Shown here: piece after piece, positions 1-9,066 of the stretch
Numbering within the stretch: position 1 is the first letter of the stretch
Layout of the letters: every line of letters begins with the position of its first letter
Source of the DNA: Pelagibacteraceae bacterium AG-426-I15
Lineage (GTDB): Bacteria > Pseudomonadota > Alphaproteobacteria > Pelagibacterales > Pelagibacteraceae
DNA: 64,000 bases
Reading direction: 5' to 3'
Assembly (NCBI GenBank): GCA_003213135.1
Contig: QCNT01000001.1
Location: 124,001-188,000 of the forward strand
The notes under the pieces: generated by a model
What the model saw: the letters and a program-made list of their open reading frames with translations, nothing else
Told to the model about the DNA's origin: nothing
The model's database searches: none
Position numbers and translations under genes: made by a program

Positions 1-675
1 TTCGAGAGCAATTTCATAACCTTGTTTTCCACTTGACTCATTAGTTATGTATCTTATGGGGTCCAAATATTCCCTTGTAGGTCCAGAAGTTACTACTGCC
101 TTAATTTTTTTCTTTATCAAATAATTTTTATTTTTAAAAAATTTTTCTATAAATGATAAAATCTGTCTTGGACTAGACATTTTTCCTTTTCCAAATTCAC
201 CGCATGCCATCGTACCTTCTTCCGGACCTATAAATTTATAACCATACTCAATTAAAGTTTTTATATTTTTTTGAGTAGCTTTATGTAACCACATTCTAAC
301 ATTCATAGCGGGAGATAAAAAAGTTTCTTTGTTTGATGCTAAAATTACAGTTGATGCAAGATCATCGGCTCCACCTCTGCTCAATTTAGATATTAAATTT
401 GCAGTTGCTGGCATCACTAGAACTAAGTCTGCCCATCTGGACAAAGCGATGTGATCGATCTTTCCTTTTGTTTTTTCGTCGAATGTGTCTTCAAAAACTC
501 TATTCTTAAGAAGAGAAGAAATAGATAGACTAGTTACAAATTTTTTTCCACTTTTAGTTAAAATTACTTTTATAGACCACTTTTTTCTTTGCAATAATCT
601 AATTAAATCTAAGGATTTATAAGCCGATATTCCGCCGCCAACTATAAGTAAAATTTTTTTATTTTCTAAGCTCAT
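1..675 (-). CDS. coaBC: CoaBC, bifunctional phosphopantothenoylcysteine synthetase/decarboxylase (partial, C-terminus off window)
   Basis: Not in the ORF track because it runs off the left edge; I translated 225 codons from ATG at 675. CoaBC makes 4'-phosphopantetheine for coenzyme A from phosphopantothenate and cysteine in the cytoplasm. The visible part is the flavin-dependent CoaC decarboxylase: an N-terminal GGGISAYKS nucleotide loop, the active-site His in [13 protein letters not shown], the flavin motif PATAN, the signature PAMNVRMW and the active-site Cys in [10 protein letters not shown]. At about residue 195 the CoaB synthetase begins ([16 protein letters not shown], then SSGKQG). 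It is the last gene of a ubiE-ubiB-coaBC leftward operon, starting 6 bases after the ubiB stop. Identification is firm; only the CoaB half is unseen. Confidence 0.95.
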   Translation of the reverse strand, partial: MSLENKKILLIVGGGISAYKSLDLIRLLQRKKWSIKVILTKSGKKFVTSLSISSLLKNRVFEDTFDEKTKGKIDHIALSRWADLVLVMPATANLISKLSRGGADDLASTVILASNKETFLSPAMNVRMWLHKATQKNIKTLIEYGYKFIGPEEGTMACGEFGKGKMSSPRQILSFIEKFFKNKNYLIKKKIKAVVTSGPTREYLDPIRYITNESSGKQGYEIALE

Positions 676-681
676 TATTAA

Positions 682-2247
682 TTAAAATACTATAAACAAT
701 CCTATTACAACCCCTAAAGATATTATAATTATATTGTTTCTCATATTTTTCATTTTTAATTCTTCAAGCTCAATATTTTTGCTTCCATCAACATATAAAT
801 TCAGTTTCCCTTCAGCTAGCATTTGAAGAGCTATATTAGCCTTATCCATCACATTAGGTAGATCTGGTATTTTTTCCAAAACTTCTTTTGAAATATTAAT
901 TGTTTCTTTAATTTTGGCCTCAGGACCTTTTTCTTTTTTTATCCACTCCTCTAATATAGGTCTTGATATTTCCCAAATATTAGCTTCAGGGTCAAGACTT
1001 CTTGCGACCCCTTCTACCGAGACCATAGTTTTTTGAAGTAAAAGTAGCTGAGTTTGGGTTTGCATATTAAATTTTTCAGTAATATCAAATAATTGTGCAA
1101 GCAAATTACCACCGGAAATATCTTTAACTGATTGACCAAATATAGGCTCTCCAATTGATCTTAAAGCTTGAGCAAGCTCATCCTTAGACGTATTTGCAGG
1201 AACGAGACCAGCTAAAAAATGAACATGTGCAACTTTATTATAATCTCTTTGAATAAAACCAAACAGTATTTCTGCTAAATATTTTTTATTTTTTTTATCA
1301 AGACGACCCATAATTCCAAAATCAATCGGAATTATATTGCCTTGAACATCCACAAATAAATTTCCTTGATGCATATCAGCATGAAAAAAACCATCTCTAA
1401 CAGCTTGTTTTAAAAAAAGTTGAATTAAATTCCTTGATAATTTTTTTAGATCTATATTTGCTTTTTTTAAAGAGTCTAAATCTCTTATAGAAATTGAGTC
1501 TACCTTATCCAAAGCTAATGTTTGTTTTGAAGTTAAATTCCAGTAAATTTTAGGAACTTTAATAAAGTTATCTTTTTTAGTATTTTCGTAAAGTTCACTA
1601 GCAGCTGCAGCCTCAAATCTTAGATCCATTTCAACATTAGTGATTTCTTTTAACAAAAAAATAACCTCAACTAACTTTAATCTCTTAGTTTTTTTAAATA
1701 GATTTTCAATTAAATAAGCAAGAAACATCAAAGCATCGAGTTCTTCATTTACAATTTTATGAATATTTGGTCTTAAAATTTTTATAGCTAACTCTTTTTC
1801 ATTGTTCTTAATTTTAACTTTTGCAAAATGTACTTGCGCAATTGATGCGGCAGCAACTGGTTCATCTATAGAAATAATATCTCTTGATGATCTTTCACCT
1901 ATCTCATTTTTAATTATTTCCTTGGCGTAACGTGTATCAAATGCGGGAAGCTTATCTTGTAATTTTTCTAAGTTCTTAGCTGTTTCATTTCCTATTATAT
2001 CTGGTCTAGTTGCCAAAAATTGCCCAAGTTTAATAAACGTTGTACCCATACCTTGAAGGGCTGTACAAAGTTTTTCCCCAGAACTTTTTTCAACTTTTTC
2101 AGTTTTAATATTTGAACCTAAGGAAAATATAAAAAAAACTAATTTTATAATTTTAGGTAGAGGCTTAATTTGATCTATTACTTCAACCGCGCCTGAAACT
2201 GATAATTTTCTAATAATTTTTAGTAAATTATAAATTTTTTTTATCAT
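682..2247 (-). CDS. ubiB: UbiB, ABC1-family atypical kinase/ATPase for ubiquinone synthesis
   Basis: UbiB is a membrane-associated ATPase needed for efficient ubiquinone biosynthesis. Family motifs are all visible: the K-x-G-Q motif in FIKLGQFLATRPD, the Ala-rich loop AAASIAQVH that replaces a normal kinase P-loop, the catalytic HADMHQGN and the metal-binding DFG in PIDFGIMG. The C-terminus carries a hydrophobic anchor (NNIIIISLGVVIGLFIVF), as in other UbiB proteins. The track starts at a TTG (2262) that overlaps ubiE. I prefer the ATG at 2247, two bases after the ubiE stop, giving 521 aa beginning MIKKIYNL. It lies between ubiE and coaBC in one leftward operon, a standard alphaproteobacterial arrangement. 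Confidence 0.95.
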   Translation of the reverse strand: MIKKIYNLLKIIRKLSVSGAVEVIDQIKPLPKIIKLVFFIFSLGSNIKTEKVEKSSGEKLCTALQGMGTTFIKLGQFLATRPDIIGNETAKNLEKLQDKLPAFDTRYAKEIIKNEIGERSSRDIISIDEPVAAASIAQVHFAKVKIKNNEKELAIKILRPNIHKIVNEELDALMFLAYLIENLFKKTKRLKLVEVIFLLKEITNVEMDLRFEAAAASELYENTKKDNFIKVPKIYWNLTSKQTLALDKVDSISIRDLDSLKKANIDLKKLSRNLIQLFLKQAVRDGFFHADMHQGNLFVDVQGNIIPIDFGIMGRLDKKNKKYLAEILFGFIQRDYNKVAHVHFLAGLVPANTSKDELAQALRSIGEPIFGQSVKDISGGNLLAQLFDITEKFNMQTQTQLLLLQKTMVSVEGVARSLDPEANIWEISRPILEEWIKKEKGPEAKIKETINISKEVLEKIPDLPNVMDKANIALQMLAEGKLNLYVDGSKNIELEELKMKNMRNNIIIISLGVVIGLFIVF

Positions 2248-2249
2248 AT

Positions 2250-2954
2250 TTATATTTTCCAACCTGAGTGAATTGCTACAATTCCACCTGATAAATTTCT
2301 ATACTCAACTTCTGAAAATCCATTTTTTCTCAATATCCCAGATAATTCATCTTGTGAATAAAAATCTTCAATACTTTTCACCAAGTAATCATAAGGCGCA
2401 GAGTCCCCAACCAAATATTTTCCCAAGTAAGGTATTGTCTTAGAGTAAATTCTGTAAACTTTTTCTAATAATTCATTTTCAACTTTAGAAAATTCTAAAC
2501 AAATAAACCTTCCACCTGGTTTTAAAACTCGTAAAGCTTCATTCAAAGATTTGTTAATATCTTGAAAATTTCTTATACCAAAACTTACAGCATAAAAGTC
2601 AAATGTTTCATTTTCCAAAGGTATTTTTTCTGCAGGCGAACATACCCACTTAATATTTTTAAAACCTTTAAGTCTTTTCTTTCCAGCGCTTATCATGTTT
2701 ATATTTGGTTCTACACATGTAACCTCACCTTCAAAATTTACTCTTTGCATAAACTCTCTTGCTAAATCTCCTGTACCAGAGCTCATATCTAAAAAATTGT
2801 TATTTATGGATGGATTAATCCAATCTATTAATTTTTTTTTCCACAATCTATGAATGCCCAGAGACATTAAATCATTCATCAGATCATATTTGTCAAATAC
2901 ACTATTGAATACTTTATTTACTCTGGTATTTTTTGATTGATTTAAATTTTTCAT
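2250..2954 (-). CDS. ubiE: UbiE, ubiquinone C-methyltransferase
   Basis: A 234-aa class I SAM-dependent methyltransferase that adds the ring C-methyl group in ubiquinone (and, where present, menaquinone) synthesis. The N-terminal family signature VFDKYDLMNDLMSLGIHRLW is diagnostic. The SAM-binding motif I reads FLDMSSGTGDLA, followed by the acidic strand CVEP and a C-terminal FCxEFSK-type segment (ICLEFSKVE). It heads the ubiE-ubiB-coaBC operon. Its start codon is only 15 bases from the divergent mutM start, so its promoter must overlap the spacer and mutM. No sign of truncation. Confidence 0.96.
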   Translation of the reverse strand: MKNLNQSKNTRVNKVFNSVFDKYDLMNDLMSLGIHRLWKKKLIDWINPSINNNFLDMSSGTGDLAREFMQRVNFEGEVTCVEPNINMISAGKKRLKGFKNIKWVCSPAEKIPLENETFDFYAVSFGIRNFQDINKSLNEALRVLKPGGRFICLEFSKVENELLEKVYRIYSKTIPYLGKYLVGDSAPYDYLVKSIEDFYSQDELSGILRKNGFSEVEYRNLSGGIVAIHSGWKI

Positions 2955-2969
2955 TTTTTATAAAGTTAT

Positions 2970-3833
2970 ATGCCAGAATTGCCCGAAGTTGAAGTTGTTA
3001 GAAGATCGCTTTCAAAATTTATAAATGGACAAAAGATAAAGAAAGTACATATTTTCAATAGAAATCTACGTTATAAAATTGATAAAAATCTTAAAATTTT
3101 TGTAGAAAACCAAAAAGTAATATCCACTAAAAGAAAATCTAAATATTTGCTCATAGAATTGAGCAATAATTATATAATACTATTGCATTTAGGAATGACA
3201 GGAAAGATTTTTATCCTTGAAAAAAATACAACACATAAAACAAGCTTTTACTATGACAATTTTTTTCTAAAAAAACATAATCATTTTTCTTTTGAATTTA
3301 ATAAATCAAAAAAGATAATTTATAATGATGTTAGAAAATTTGGATTTGTAAAAATTTTGAAAAAAAGTGAGGTTAAATCTTCTTCACATTTGCGTTTTTT
3401 AGGACCAGACCCTTTAAGTGGTAAATTTAAAAATGAATATTTGAAAAATAAATTATCGAAGACAAAAAAAAGTGTAAAAAATTTTTTCATGGATCAAAAA
3501 TACGTATCTGGAATTGGCAACATCTATGCTAATGAGATACTTCATTTAAGTTCAATTAATCCGCGAAAAAAAACATTTAAAATTAAAAAAAAATTAATAC
3601 CTTATTTGGTTAAAAACACTAAATTGATTTTAAAAAAGTCTATAAAATATGGTGGCTCCAGTATTAAAGATTTTAAGGGAATTTCGGGTAAAAAGGGAGA
3701 TTTCCAGGAAGAATTTAAAGTATATGAAAGAGAAGGATTGGAATGTAAAAAAAGAGGTTGTAATGGTAAAATAAAAAAAATTTATATTTCTAACCGATCC
3801 TCCTTTTTTTGCCCTAAATGTCAAAGTAATTAA
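2970..3833 (+). CDS. mutM: MutM (Fpg), formamidopyrimidine-DNA glycosylase
   Basis: Bifunctional DNA glycosylase/AP lyase that removes 8-oxoguanine and formamidopyrimidines. The mature N-terminus PELPEVEVVRRSL contains the catalytic Pro2 and Glu3. The H2TH region is seen in DQKYVSGIGNIYANEIL, and a C-terminal zinc finger has four Cys (CKKRGC and CPKC). At 287 aa it has normal length. It starts rightward 15 bases from ubiE and is followed 40 bases later by rpsT, matching the common alphaproteobacterial order ubiE-mutM-rpsT-dnaA. The protein is very Lys/Asn-rich, as expected for the base composition. Confidence 0.96.
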   Translation: MPELPEVEVVRRSLSKFINGQKIKKVHIFNRNLRYKIDKNLKIFVENQKVISTKRKSKYLLIELSNNYIILLHLGMTGKIFILEKNTTHKTSFYYDNFFLKKHNHFSFEFNKSKKIIYNDVRKFGFVKILKKSEVKSSSHLRFLGPDPLSGKFKNEYLKNKLSKTKKSVKNFFMDQKYVSGIGNIYANEILHLSSINPRKKTFKIKKKLIPYLVKNTKLILKKSIKYGGSSIKDFKGISGKKGDFQEEFKVYEREGLECKKRGCNGKIKKIYISNRSSFFCPKCQSN

Positions 3834-3873
3834 ACATTGACCCAAATATTTCAAAGAGATATATCTTCTTTTC

Positions 3874-4140
3874 ATGCCAAATACAAAATCAGCTAAAAGA
3901 AAAGTTAAATTAGTAGCTAGACAAACTACTTTGAATAAACTTTGGAAAAGAAGGTGCAAAATAGCGATTAAAAAGATGGACGGAATACTAAAAAAAAATA
4001 GTAAAAAAGAAATTGAGTCATTCTATCCTAAGTTTCAATCAGAGTTAATGAAGGCCGCCAAAAAAGGCGTTATTAAAAAGAAAAATGCATCAAGAAAAAT
4101 TTCTCGTGTATCTAAAAAATTAAAGAATCTCAAGAAATAG
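3874..4140 (+). CDS. rpsT: 30S ribosomal protein S20
   Basis: An 88-aa basic protein that binds 16S rRNA in the small subunit. The N-terminus MPNTKSAKRKVKLVARQT and the Ala/Lys-rich C-terminus (KAAKKGVIKKKNASRKISR) match S20 throughout, and the length is typical. It lies between mutM and dnaA, its usual neighbour in Alphaproteobacteria. The reverse-strand 109-aa track ORF covering it is a shadow. Confidence 0.97.
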   Translation: MPNTKSAKRKVKLVARQTTLNKLWKRRCKIAIKKMDGILKKNSKKEIESFYPKFQSELMKAAKKGVIKKKNASRKISRVSKKLKNLKK

Positions 4141-4356
4141 TTGCAATCAACAATTAGAAGTTGTTCTAAATCCAAATATTAAATTTTTACCTAAATCTAG
4201 AAAAATTACATTTGCAGTTGAATTATAATTTTTTTTTCTATTTGCACGTTAATAATACAACTTAAAATTTTTTTTTATTTTTTTTTAAAATACAACCCAT
4301 AGAGATTGAATTAAAAAAAAATAACATATAAAAAAAAACTTCTTTTAAGAAAAATC
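4141..4356 (+). other. rpsT-dnaA spacer, no gene seen
   Basis: The longest non-coding gap in the window (216 bases), extremely A/T-rich with several T8-T9 and A8-A9 tracts. I looked for DnaA boxes (TTATCCACA-like), tRNA-like folds and a strong terminator and found none; the best stem is a 5-bp AACAA/TTGTT just after rpsT. It should hold the dnaA promoter, and could act in replication initiation, but nothing in the sequence shows an origin here. Confidence 0.5.
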
Positions 4357-5745
4357 ATGGAAAAAAAATCTAATAAAATTTTAGACCAAGCTTTACCAGA
4401 GGAAAATCTTTTAGATTGGAGCAAGGTTCAGACAAATCTTAAAGACACTCTAGGATTGCAAATTTATACGAGTTGGCTAAAGAATATTAAGCTACTGAAG
4501 GAATATAATCATTACGTTATTCTTGGTGTTCAGACGAGGTTTTTCAGAGACTGGATAACATCTAGATACGCTGACAAGATTTTAGATGCTATTAAAAAGT
4601 CTAAACTGAGTATTAATAGAATTGAATTTAAAATTCAGGAAGAGAATATAGATAGCAAAACTGTATATTCACAATCCTTTAACAATAATGTTGCGGAAAT
4701 TAAAGATTCCGTTTTAAATTATAATAGATTAAACCCAAATTTAAATTTTGATAATTTTATCGTAGGCGAAAGTAATAAACTTGCTTACTTGTCTTCCAAA
4801 AAAATTTGTAGTCAATTTTCTAGATATAATCCACTTTTTATTTATGGAGGAGTAGGTTTGGGTAAAACTCACCTAATTAACTCTATTGGCTTGGAATTAC
4901 AGAAAGATAACAACGTGATGTTTATTTCTGCAGAAAGATTTATGTATCAATTTATTAAATCAATAAAAAAAAATGAGATGGTTAGTTTTAAAGATTTTTT
5001 CAGAAAAGCTAATGTTTTTATCATAGACGATATTCAATTCATAAGAGGCAAAGAGGGGCTTCAAGAGGAATTTTTTCACACTTTCAATAGCTTGTTCGAT
5101 AAAAGCTCTCAAATTGTAATATCTTCTGATCGTGCCCCAAATAAACTTGATAGAGTTCAAGACAGAATAAAGTCACGTTTATCAGGAGGATTGGTAGTAG
5201 ATATTGGAACACCAGAATATGAGTTAAAATTAAAAATTTTAAAAAAGAAAATAACAGAGTTCGAGAATACTTTTAAAGAATATCCCAATCTAAACGAAAG
5301 TGTTATTGATTTTTTAGCAAAAGACTCCAATTCAAACATAAGAGAGCTTATAGGAGTTTTTAATAGAATCGTTGCTTTTAGCAAAATGAGTAAAAAACAG
5401 CTCGATGTTAATGACTGTAAAATAATATTAAAAGATGTTTACAGAAACAGTAAAATTATAACTATAGAAAAAATTCAAAATGTAACCTCCAATTTTTATA
5501 GTTTAAACCTTGAAGAAATGCTTTCTCAAAGAAGGTCAAGACCTTTAGCAAGACCTAGACAAGTGGCAATGTATCTTGCAAAAAAATTAACAACTAGATC
5601 TTTGCCTGAAATAGGAAGAAAGTTTGCCAATAGAGATCATACTACAGTTATACACGCTGTTAAAACGATAGAGAAACTTTGCCAAAATACATCAGAAATG
5701 AAAAAAAATGTCGAGGATATTAAATCCATCATTTTAAGCGATTAA
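4357..5745 (+). CDS. dnaA: DnaA, chromosomal replication initiator
   Basis: AAA+ ATPase that binds DnaA boxes and melts the origin. Domain I spans roughly the first 100 residues (LQIYTSWLKNIKLL). The AAA+ core has Walker A GGVGLGKTH near residue 165 and Walker B FIIDDIQF near 220, with sensor/arginine-finger region RIKSRLSGGL. Domain IV carries the helix-turn-helix DnaA signature NRDHTTVIHAVKTIE near residue 430. Length (462 aa) is normal. The stop abuts the dnaN ATG with no spacer, so the two are co-transcribed and probably translationally coupled. Confidence 0.98.
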   Translation: MEKKSNKILDQALPEENLLDWSKVQTNLKDTLGLQIYTSWLKNIKLLKEYNHYVILGVQTRFFRDWITSRYADKILDAIKKSKLSINRIEFKIQEENIDSKTVYSQSFNNNVAEIKDSVLNYNRLNPNLNFDNFIVGESNKLAYLSSKKICSQFSRYNPLFIYGGVGLGKTHLINSIGLELQKDNNVMFISAERFMYQFIKSIKKNEMVSFKDFFRKANVFIIDDIQFIRGKEGLQEEFFHTFNSLFDKSSQIVISSDRAPNKLDRVQDRIKSRLSGGLVVDIGTPEYELKLKILKKKITEFENTFKEYPNLNESVIDFLAKDSNSNIRELIGVFNRIVAFSKMSKKQLDVNDCKIILKDVYRNSKIITIEKIQNVTSNFYSLNLEEMLSQRRSRPLARPRQVAMYLAKKLTTRSLPEIGRKFANRDHTTVIHAVKTIEKLCQNTSEMKKNVEDIKSIILSD

Positions 5746-6864
5746 ATGCAATTTCAGATTAAAAGAGATACACTACTAAAGTCACTTAATTACGCGCACA
5801 ATATAATAGAAAGAAAAAATACTCTACCGATTTTATCAAACGTTCTTTTAGAAATTAAACAAGGAAAACTTAGTGTTGTTGCTACTGATTTAGATCTGGT
5901 ATTTCAAGACGAAATTACTGATTTAAAAATTATACAAGACGGAAGCACCACAACATCCGCCACTGTCCTTCATGATTTACTAAGAAAACTACCATCTAAT
6001 TTGGATGTAATATTTAGTTTAAAAGATGAAAACAGATTAAATATTACAGCAGAAAGTTCAAAATTTAACCTGCTTTGCTTACCCGTCGACAATTTTCCAA
6101 ATTTTTCAAACAATTTTAGCAAAGATGCAATAACTTTAAATAAAAAAAATTTCTTATCACTTTTAAATAAAACTAAAATTTCTATGTCAAATGACGAAAC
6201 AAGGCATTATTTGAACGGCATATATATTCATAATATTGAAAGTAAAGGCAAAATTTATCTTACTGGAGTAGCAACTGATAGTCACAGATTATCATCGAGC
6301 AGTATGCTTTTAGAAAAAACAAATGAATTAAAATCATTTATCTTACCAAAAAAAACAGTTTTTCAATTAAGTAATTTATTGGAAGATAATGGAAGTGAGC
6401 AAATTACACTCTATTCTAGTGATACAAAGATCCAATTTAAAGTAGGAAATTCCAAGATAACTTCAAAAATTATAGATGGTAAATTTCCAGACTATAAAAA
6501 AGTGGTTCCTTCAAATAATCAAAAAATTCTATCAGTAAATGTAAAAGATTTAATAAATTCTGTTGAAAGAGTAATTACAGTTTCTATTGATAGAAAAGAG
6601 GGTGTCAAAATTACTTTAGATAAAGATAATATACAATTCTTCGTTAATAGCTCATCTTCAGGAGAAGGAAAAGAAACACTTAAAGCAAATTATAGCTCAG
6701 AACCACTTACAATCAGTTTTAACTCAAGGTATCTACTTGATATTGCGTCAGCTATAGAAGACGATATAATCACAATCAAACTGAGCGATGCTGTTTCCCC
6801 AGTTTTGATACAAGATAATTCTGACAAATTAAGTTATTATGTAATTATGCCAATGAAAATATGA
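5746..6864 (+). CDS. dnaN: DnaN, DNA polymerase III sliding clamp (beta)
   Basis: The 372-aa ring-forming processivity clamp that tethers polymerase III to DNA. The N-terminal MQFQIKRDTLLKSLNYAHNI, the middle TGVATDSHRLS segment and the C-terminal SPVLIQD...YVIMPMKI are characteristic of the three-domain clamp. Its ATG directly follows the dnaA stop. In many bacteria recF follows dnaN; here gyrB comes next after 131 bases and recF is absent from the window. Confidence 0.98.
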   Translation: MQFQIKRDTLLKSLNYAHNIIERKNTLPILSNVLLEIKQGKLSVVATDLDLVFQDEITDLKIIQDGSTTTSATVLHDLLRKLPSNLDVIFSLKDENRLNITAESSKFNLLCLPVDNFPNFSNNFSKDAITLNKKNFLSLLNKTKISMSNDETRHYLNGIYIHNIESKGKIYLTGVATDSHRLSSSSMLLEKTNELKSFILPKKTVFQLSNLLEDNGSEQITLYSSDTKIQFKVGNSKITSKIIDGKFPDYKKVVPSNNQKILSVNVKDLINSVERVITVSIDRKEGVKITLDKDNIQFFVNSSSSGEGKETLKANYSSEPLTISFNSRYLLDIASAIEDDIITIKLSDAVSPVLIQDNSDKLSYYVIMPMKI

Positions 6865-6974
6865 AATTTAGCCAGTTTATAAAATAAATTTTATTTATCT
6901 TCTATTATCCTTGTCCCTCAATGCTTATTTGATAAGCGACGTTACAGCGATTTTATATGCTACTAAAAAAATGA

Positions 6975-6980
6975 TATAAT
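6975..6980 (+). promoter_or_regulatory. candidate gyrB -10 element
   Basis: A perfect TATAAT lies 15 bases upstream of the gyrB ATG in the dnaN-gyrB spacer. The -35 region at the expected distance (TTTATA around 6952) is poor, and transcription would leave a leader of only about 9 bases. Upstream is a 6-bp inverted repeat GCTTAT-TTG-ATAAGC at 6923-6937 with no following T-tract; its role is unknown. Confidence 0.4.
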
Positions 6981-6995
6981 AATTTTTTCAAATTA

Positions 6996-9062
6996 ATGAC
7001 AGATACTCAAAAAAACTCAAACCAAAGTTACAAGGCAGACTCAATTAAAGTACTAAAAGGATTAGAGGCTGTTCGAAAAAGACCAGGGATGTACATAGGT
7101 GACACAGACGATGGCTCCGGTCTACATCATATGGTTTTTGAGGTAGTGGATAATTCAATCGATGAAGCCATAGTTGGTTTTTGTAAAAATATAACTGTAA
7201 CTATGCACAAAGATAATTCTATTACAGTAGAAGACGATGGTAGAGGAATTCCAGTTGATATGCACAAAGGTGAAAAAAAATCTGCAGCCGAAGTTATAAT
7301 GACCCAATTACATGCCGGAGGTAAATTTGACCAAAATTCTTACAAAGTTTCAGGGGGACTTCATGGAGTTGGAGTTTCTGTTGTAAACGCTTTATCAGAA
7401 AAACTTGACCTCACTATATATAGAGATGGAAAAGAATATTTTATTTCTTTCAAAAATGGAAAAGCTCTTAATTCTATTAAATTCCAAAAAAAAACCAAAC
7501 AATCAGGAACTAAAATAAATTTTATTCCTTCTAAAGACATTTTTTCCAACATAAAATTTAGTGTTGCTACTCTACAAAAAAAAATGAGAGAACTGGCATT
7601 TTTAAACAAAGGATTAAAAATAAGCTTAATTGATGAGACTCATGCTAAAACAAAGATCTACGAGCATAAATATGATGGAGGAATAGCTGAATTTGTAACC
7701 TTTCTTGATCAAAAAAAGTCATTATTAATAAATAAAAATGAAAAGGCGGTATTCAAAAAACCCATATATTTAAGAGGTGAGAAAAAAGATGTCATTGTAG
7801 ACTGCTCTTTCCAATGGAATGCTAGCTATTCAGAAGAAGTGATGGCCTTTACAAATAATATTCATCAAAAAGATGGAGGTACACACCTTCTTGGTTTTAG
7901 AAGCGGACTCACAAGAATAATAAATAAATATGCATCTGAAAAAAATTTAAACAAGAAAAACAAAGTCGTTATAAGTGGAGAAGATATCAAAGAAGGTCTC
8001 ACGGCAATTTTATCAGTTAAAATGCCAGATCCAAAATTCTCTTCTCAAACAAAGGATAAACTTGTAACTTCTGAAATAAGAAACATTGTAGAGTCAATAG
8101 TTACTGAAAAGGTTACTGTTTGGTTTGATCAAAATCCTTCAATTGTTCGTTTAGTTTTAGACAAGGTTTTACAAGCAGCAATAGCAAGAGATCTTGCAAG
8201 AAAGGCAAGAGATAGCGTTAGAAGAAAAGGATCACTAGAACTATCAGGTCTTCCAGGTAAATTAGCAGATTGCCAAATTTCATCAATGGAGGGTACAGAA
8301 TTATTTATAGTTGAGGGAGATTCAGCCGGAGGATCTGCTAAGCAAGGACGAAAAAGGGAATTTCAAGCTGTACTACCACTTAGAGGTAAAATTTTAAACA
8401 CTTATGTAAATGAAAATAAAAAAAGAAATGGAGCAAATGGTGCTCACGAAAACAAAACTTTATCGAAGATGATGTCGTCAAATGAAATTGTTACCTTAAT
8501 AAATGCTCTCGGAACTGGCTCCACAAATTTTAATATTGAAGATTTGAGATATGAAAAAATTATTATTATGACTGATGCGGATGTCGATGGTTCACATATT
8601 AGAACCTTACTTTTAACTCTATTCAATAACAAACCTTTTAATGAATTAATCGAAAAAGGGCATTTATATTTAGCACAACCCCCTTTATTTAAAGTAACCA
8701 AAGGATCAAAAAGTTCTTATATAAAAAATGAAAAAGATCTAGAAAAATACATTCTTAAATCTGCAGAAAATGGATCAAAAAAATTAAATAAATCAGAATT
8801 AGAAAAATTTATTAGCCAAGAAAAACAAAAATTAAATATACAAAGATTTAAAGGACTTGGAGAAATGAACCCAGAAGAACTTTGGGAGACAACCTTAAAT
8901 CCAGAAAATAGAACTTTGTTAAGAGTTGAATATTCCAAAGGAACAAAAGAAAAATCAAAAGAAGATCAAAATATTATTAAAATACTAATGGGGGACGAAG
9001 TAGCTCCAAGAAAAGACTTTATAACCGAAAAAGCTCTTGAAGTAGAAAACCTAGATATTTAA
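6996..9062 (+). CDS. gyrB: GyrB, DNA gyrase subunit B (short form)
   Basis: ATPase subunit of DNA gyrase, which introduces negative supercoils. The GHKL ATPase domain has LEAVRKRPGMYIGDT, the ATP-binding VDNSIDEA and GGLHGVGVSVVNAL. The TOPRIM domain has EGDSAGGSA (about residue 438) and DADVDGSHI (about 526). The C-terminus ends MGDEVAPRKDFI...LEVENLDI, typical of GyrB rather than ParE. At 688 aa it lacks the roughly 100-150-aa insertion near the C-terminus present in many proteobacterial GyrB proteins. That is consistent with streamlining, not truncation. Confidence 0.95.
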   Translation: MTDTQKNSNQSYKADSIKVLKGLEAVRKRPGMYIGDTDDGSGLHHMVFEVVDNSIDEAIVGFCKNITVTMHKDNSITVEDDGRGIPVDMHKGEKKSAAEVIMTQLHAGGKFDQNSYKVSGGLHGVGVSVVNALSEKLDLTIYRDGKEYFISFKNGKALNSIKFQKKTKQSGTKINFIPSKDIFSNIKFSVATLQKKMRELAFLNKGLKISLIDETHAKTKIYEHKYDGGIAEFVTFLDQKKSLLINKNEKAVFKKPIYLRGEKKDVIVDCSFQWNASYSEEVMAFTNNIHQKDGGTHLLGFRSGLTRIINKYASEKNLNKKNKVVISGEDIKEGLTAILSVKMPDPKFSSQTKDKLVTSEIRNIVESIVTEKVTVWFDQNPSIVRLVLDKVLQAAIARDLARKARDSVRRKGSLELSGLPGKLADCQISSMEGTELFIVEGDSAGGSAKQGRKREFQAVLPLRGKILNTYVNENKKRNGANGAHENKTLSKMMSSNEIVTLINALGTGSTNFNIEDLRYEKIIIMTDADVDGSHIRTLLLTLFNNKPFNELIEKGHLYLAQPPLFKVTKGSKSSYIKNEKDLEKYILKSAENGSKKLNKSELEKFISQEKQKLNIQRFKGLGEMNPEELWETTLNPENRTLLRVEYSKGTKEKSKEDQNIIKILMGDEVAPRKDFITEKALEVENLDI

Positions 9063-9066
9063 ATAA

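Noticed and set aside
2562-2765. 67-aa plus-strand ORF
   Set aside because: Lies entirely inside ubiE on the other strand; no family features.
3630-3959. 109-aa minus-strand ORF over mutM and rpsT
   Set aside because: Shadow of two certain genes; Phe-rich composition typical of antisense to Lys-rich code.
4141-4356. Possible oriC next to dnaA
   Set aside because: No DnaA boxes or ordered repeats seen; A/T richness alone is not evidence.
6923-6937. GCTTAT-TTG-ATAAGC hairpin as a dnaN terminator
   Set aside because: No T-tract follows and the stem is only 6 bp.
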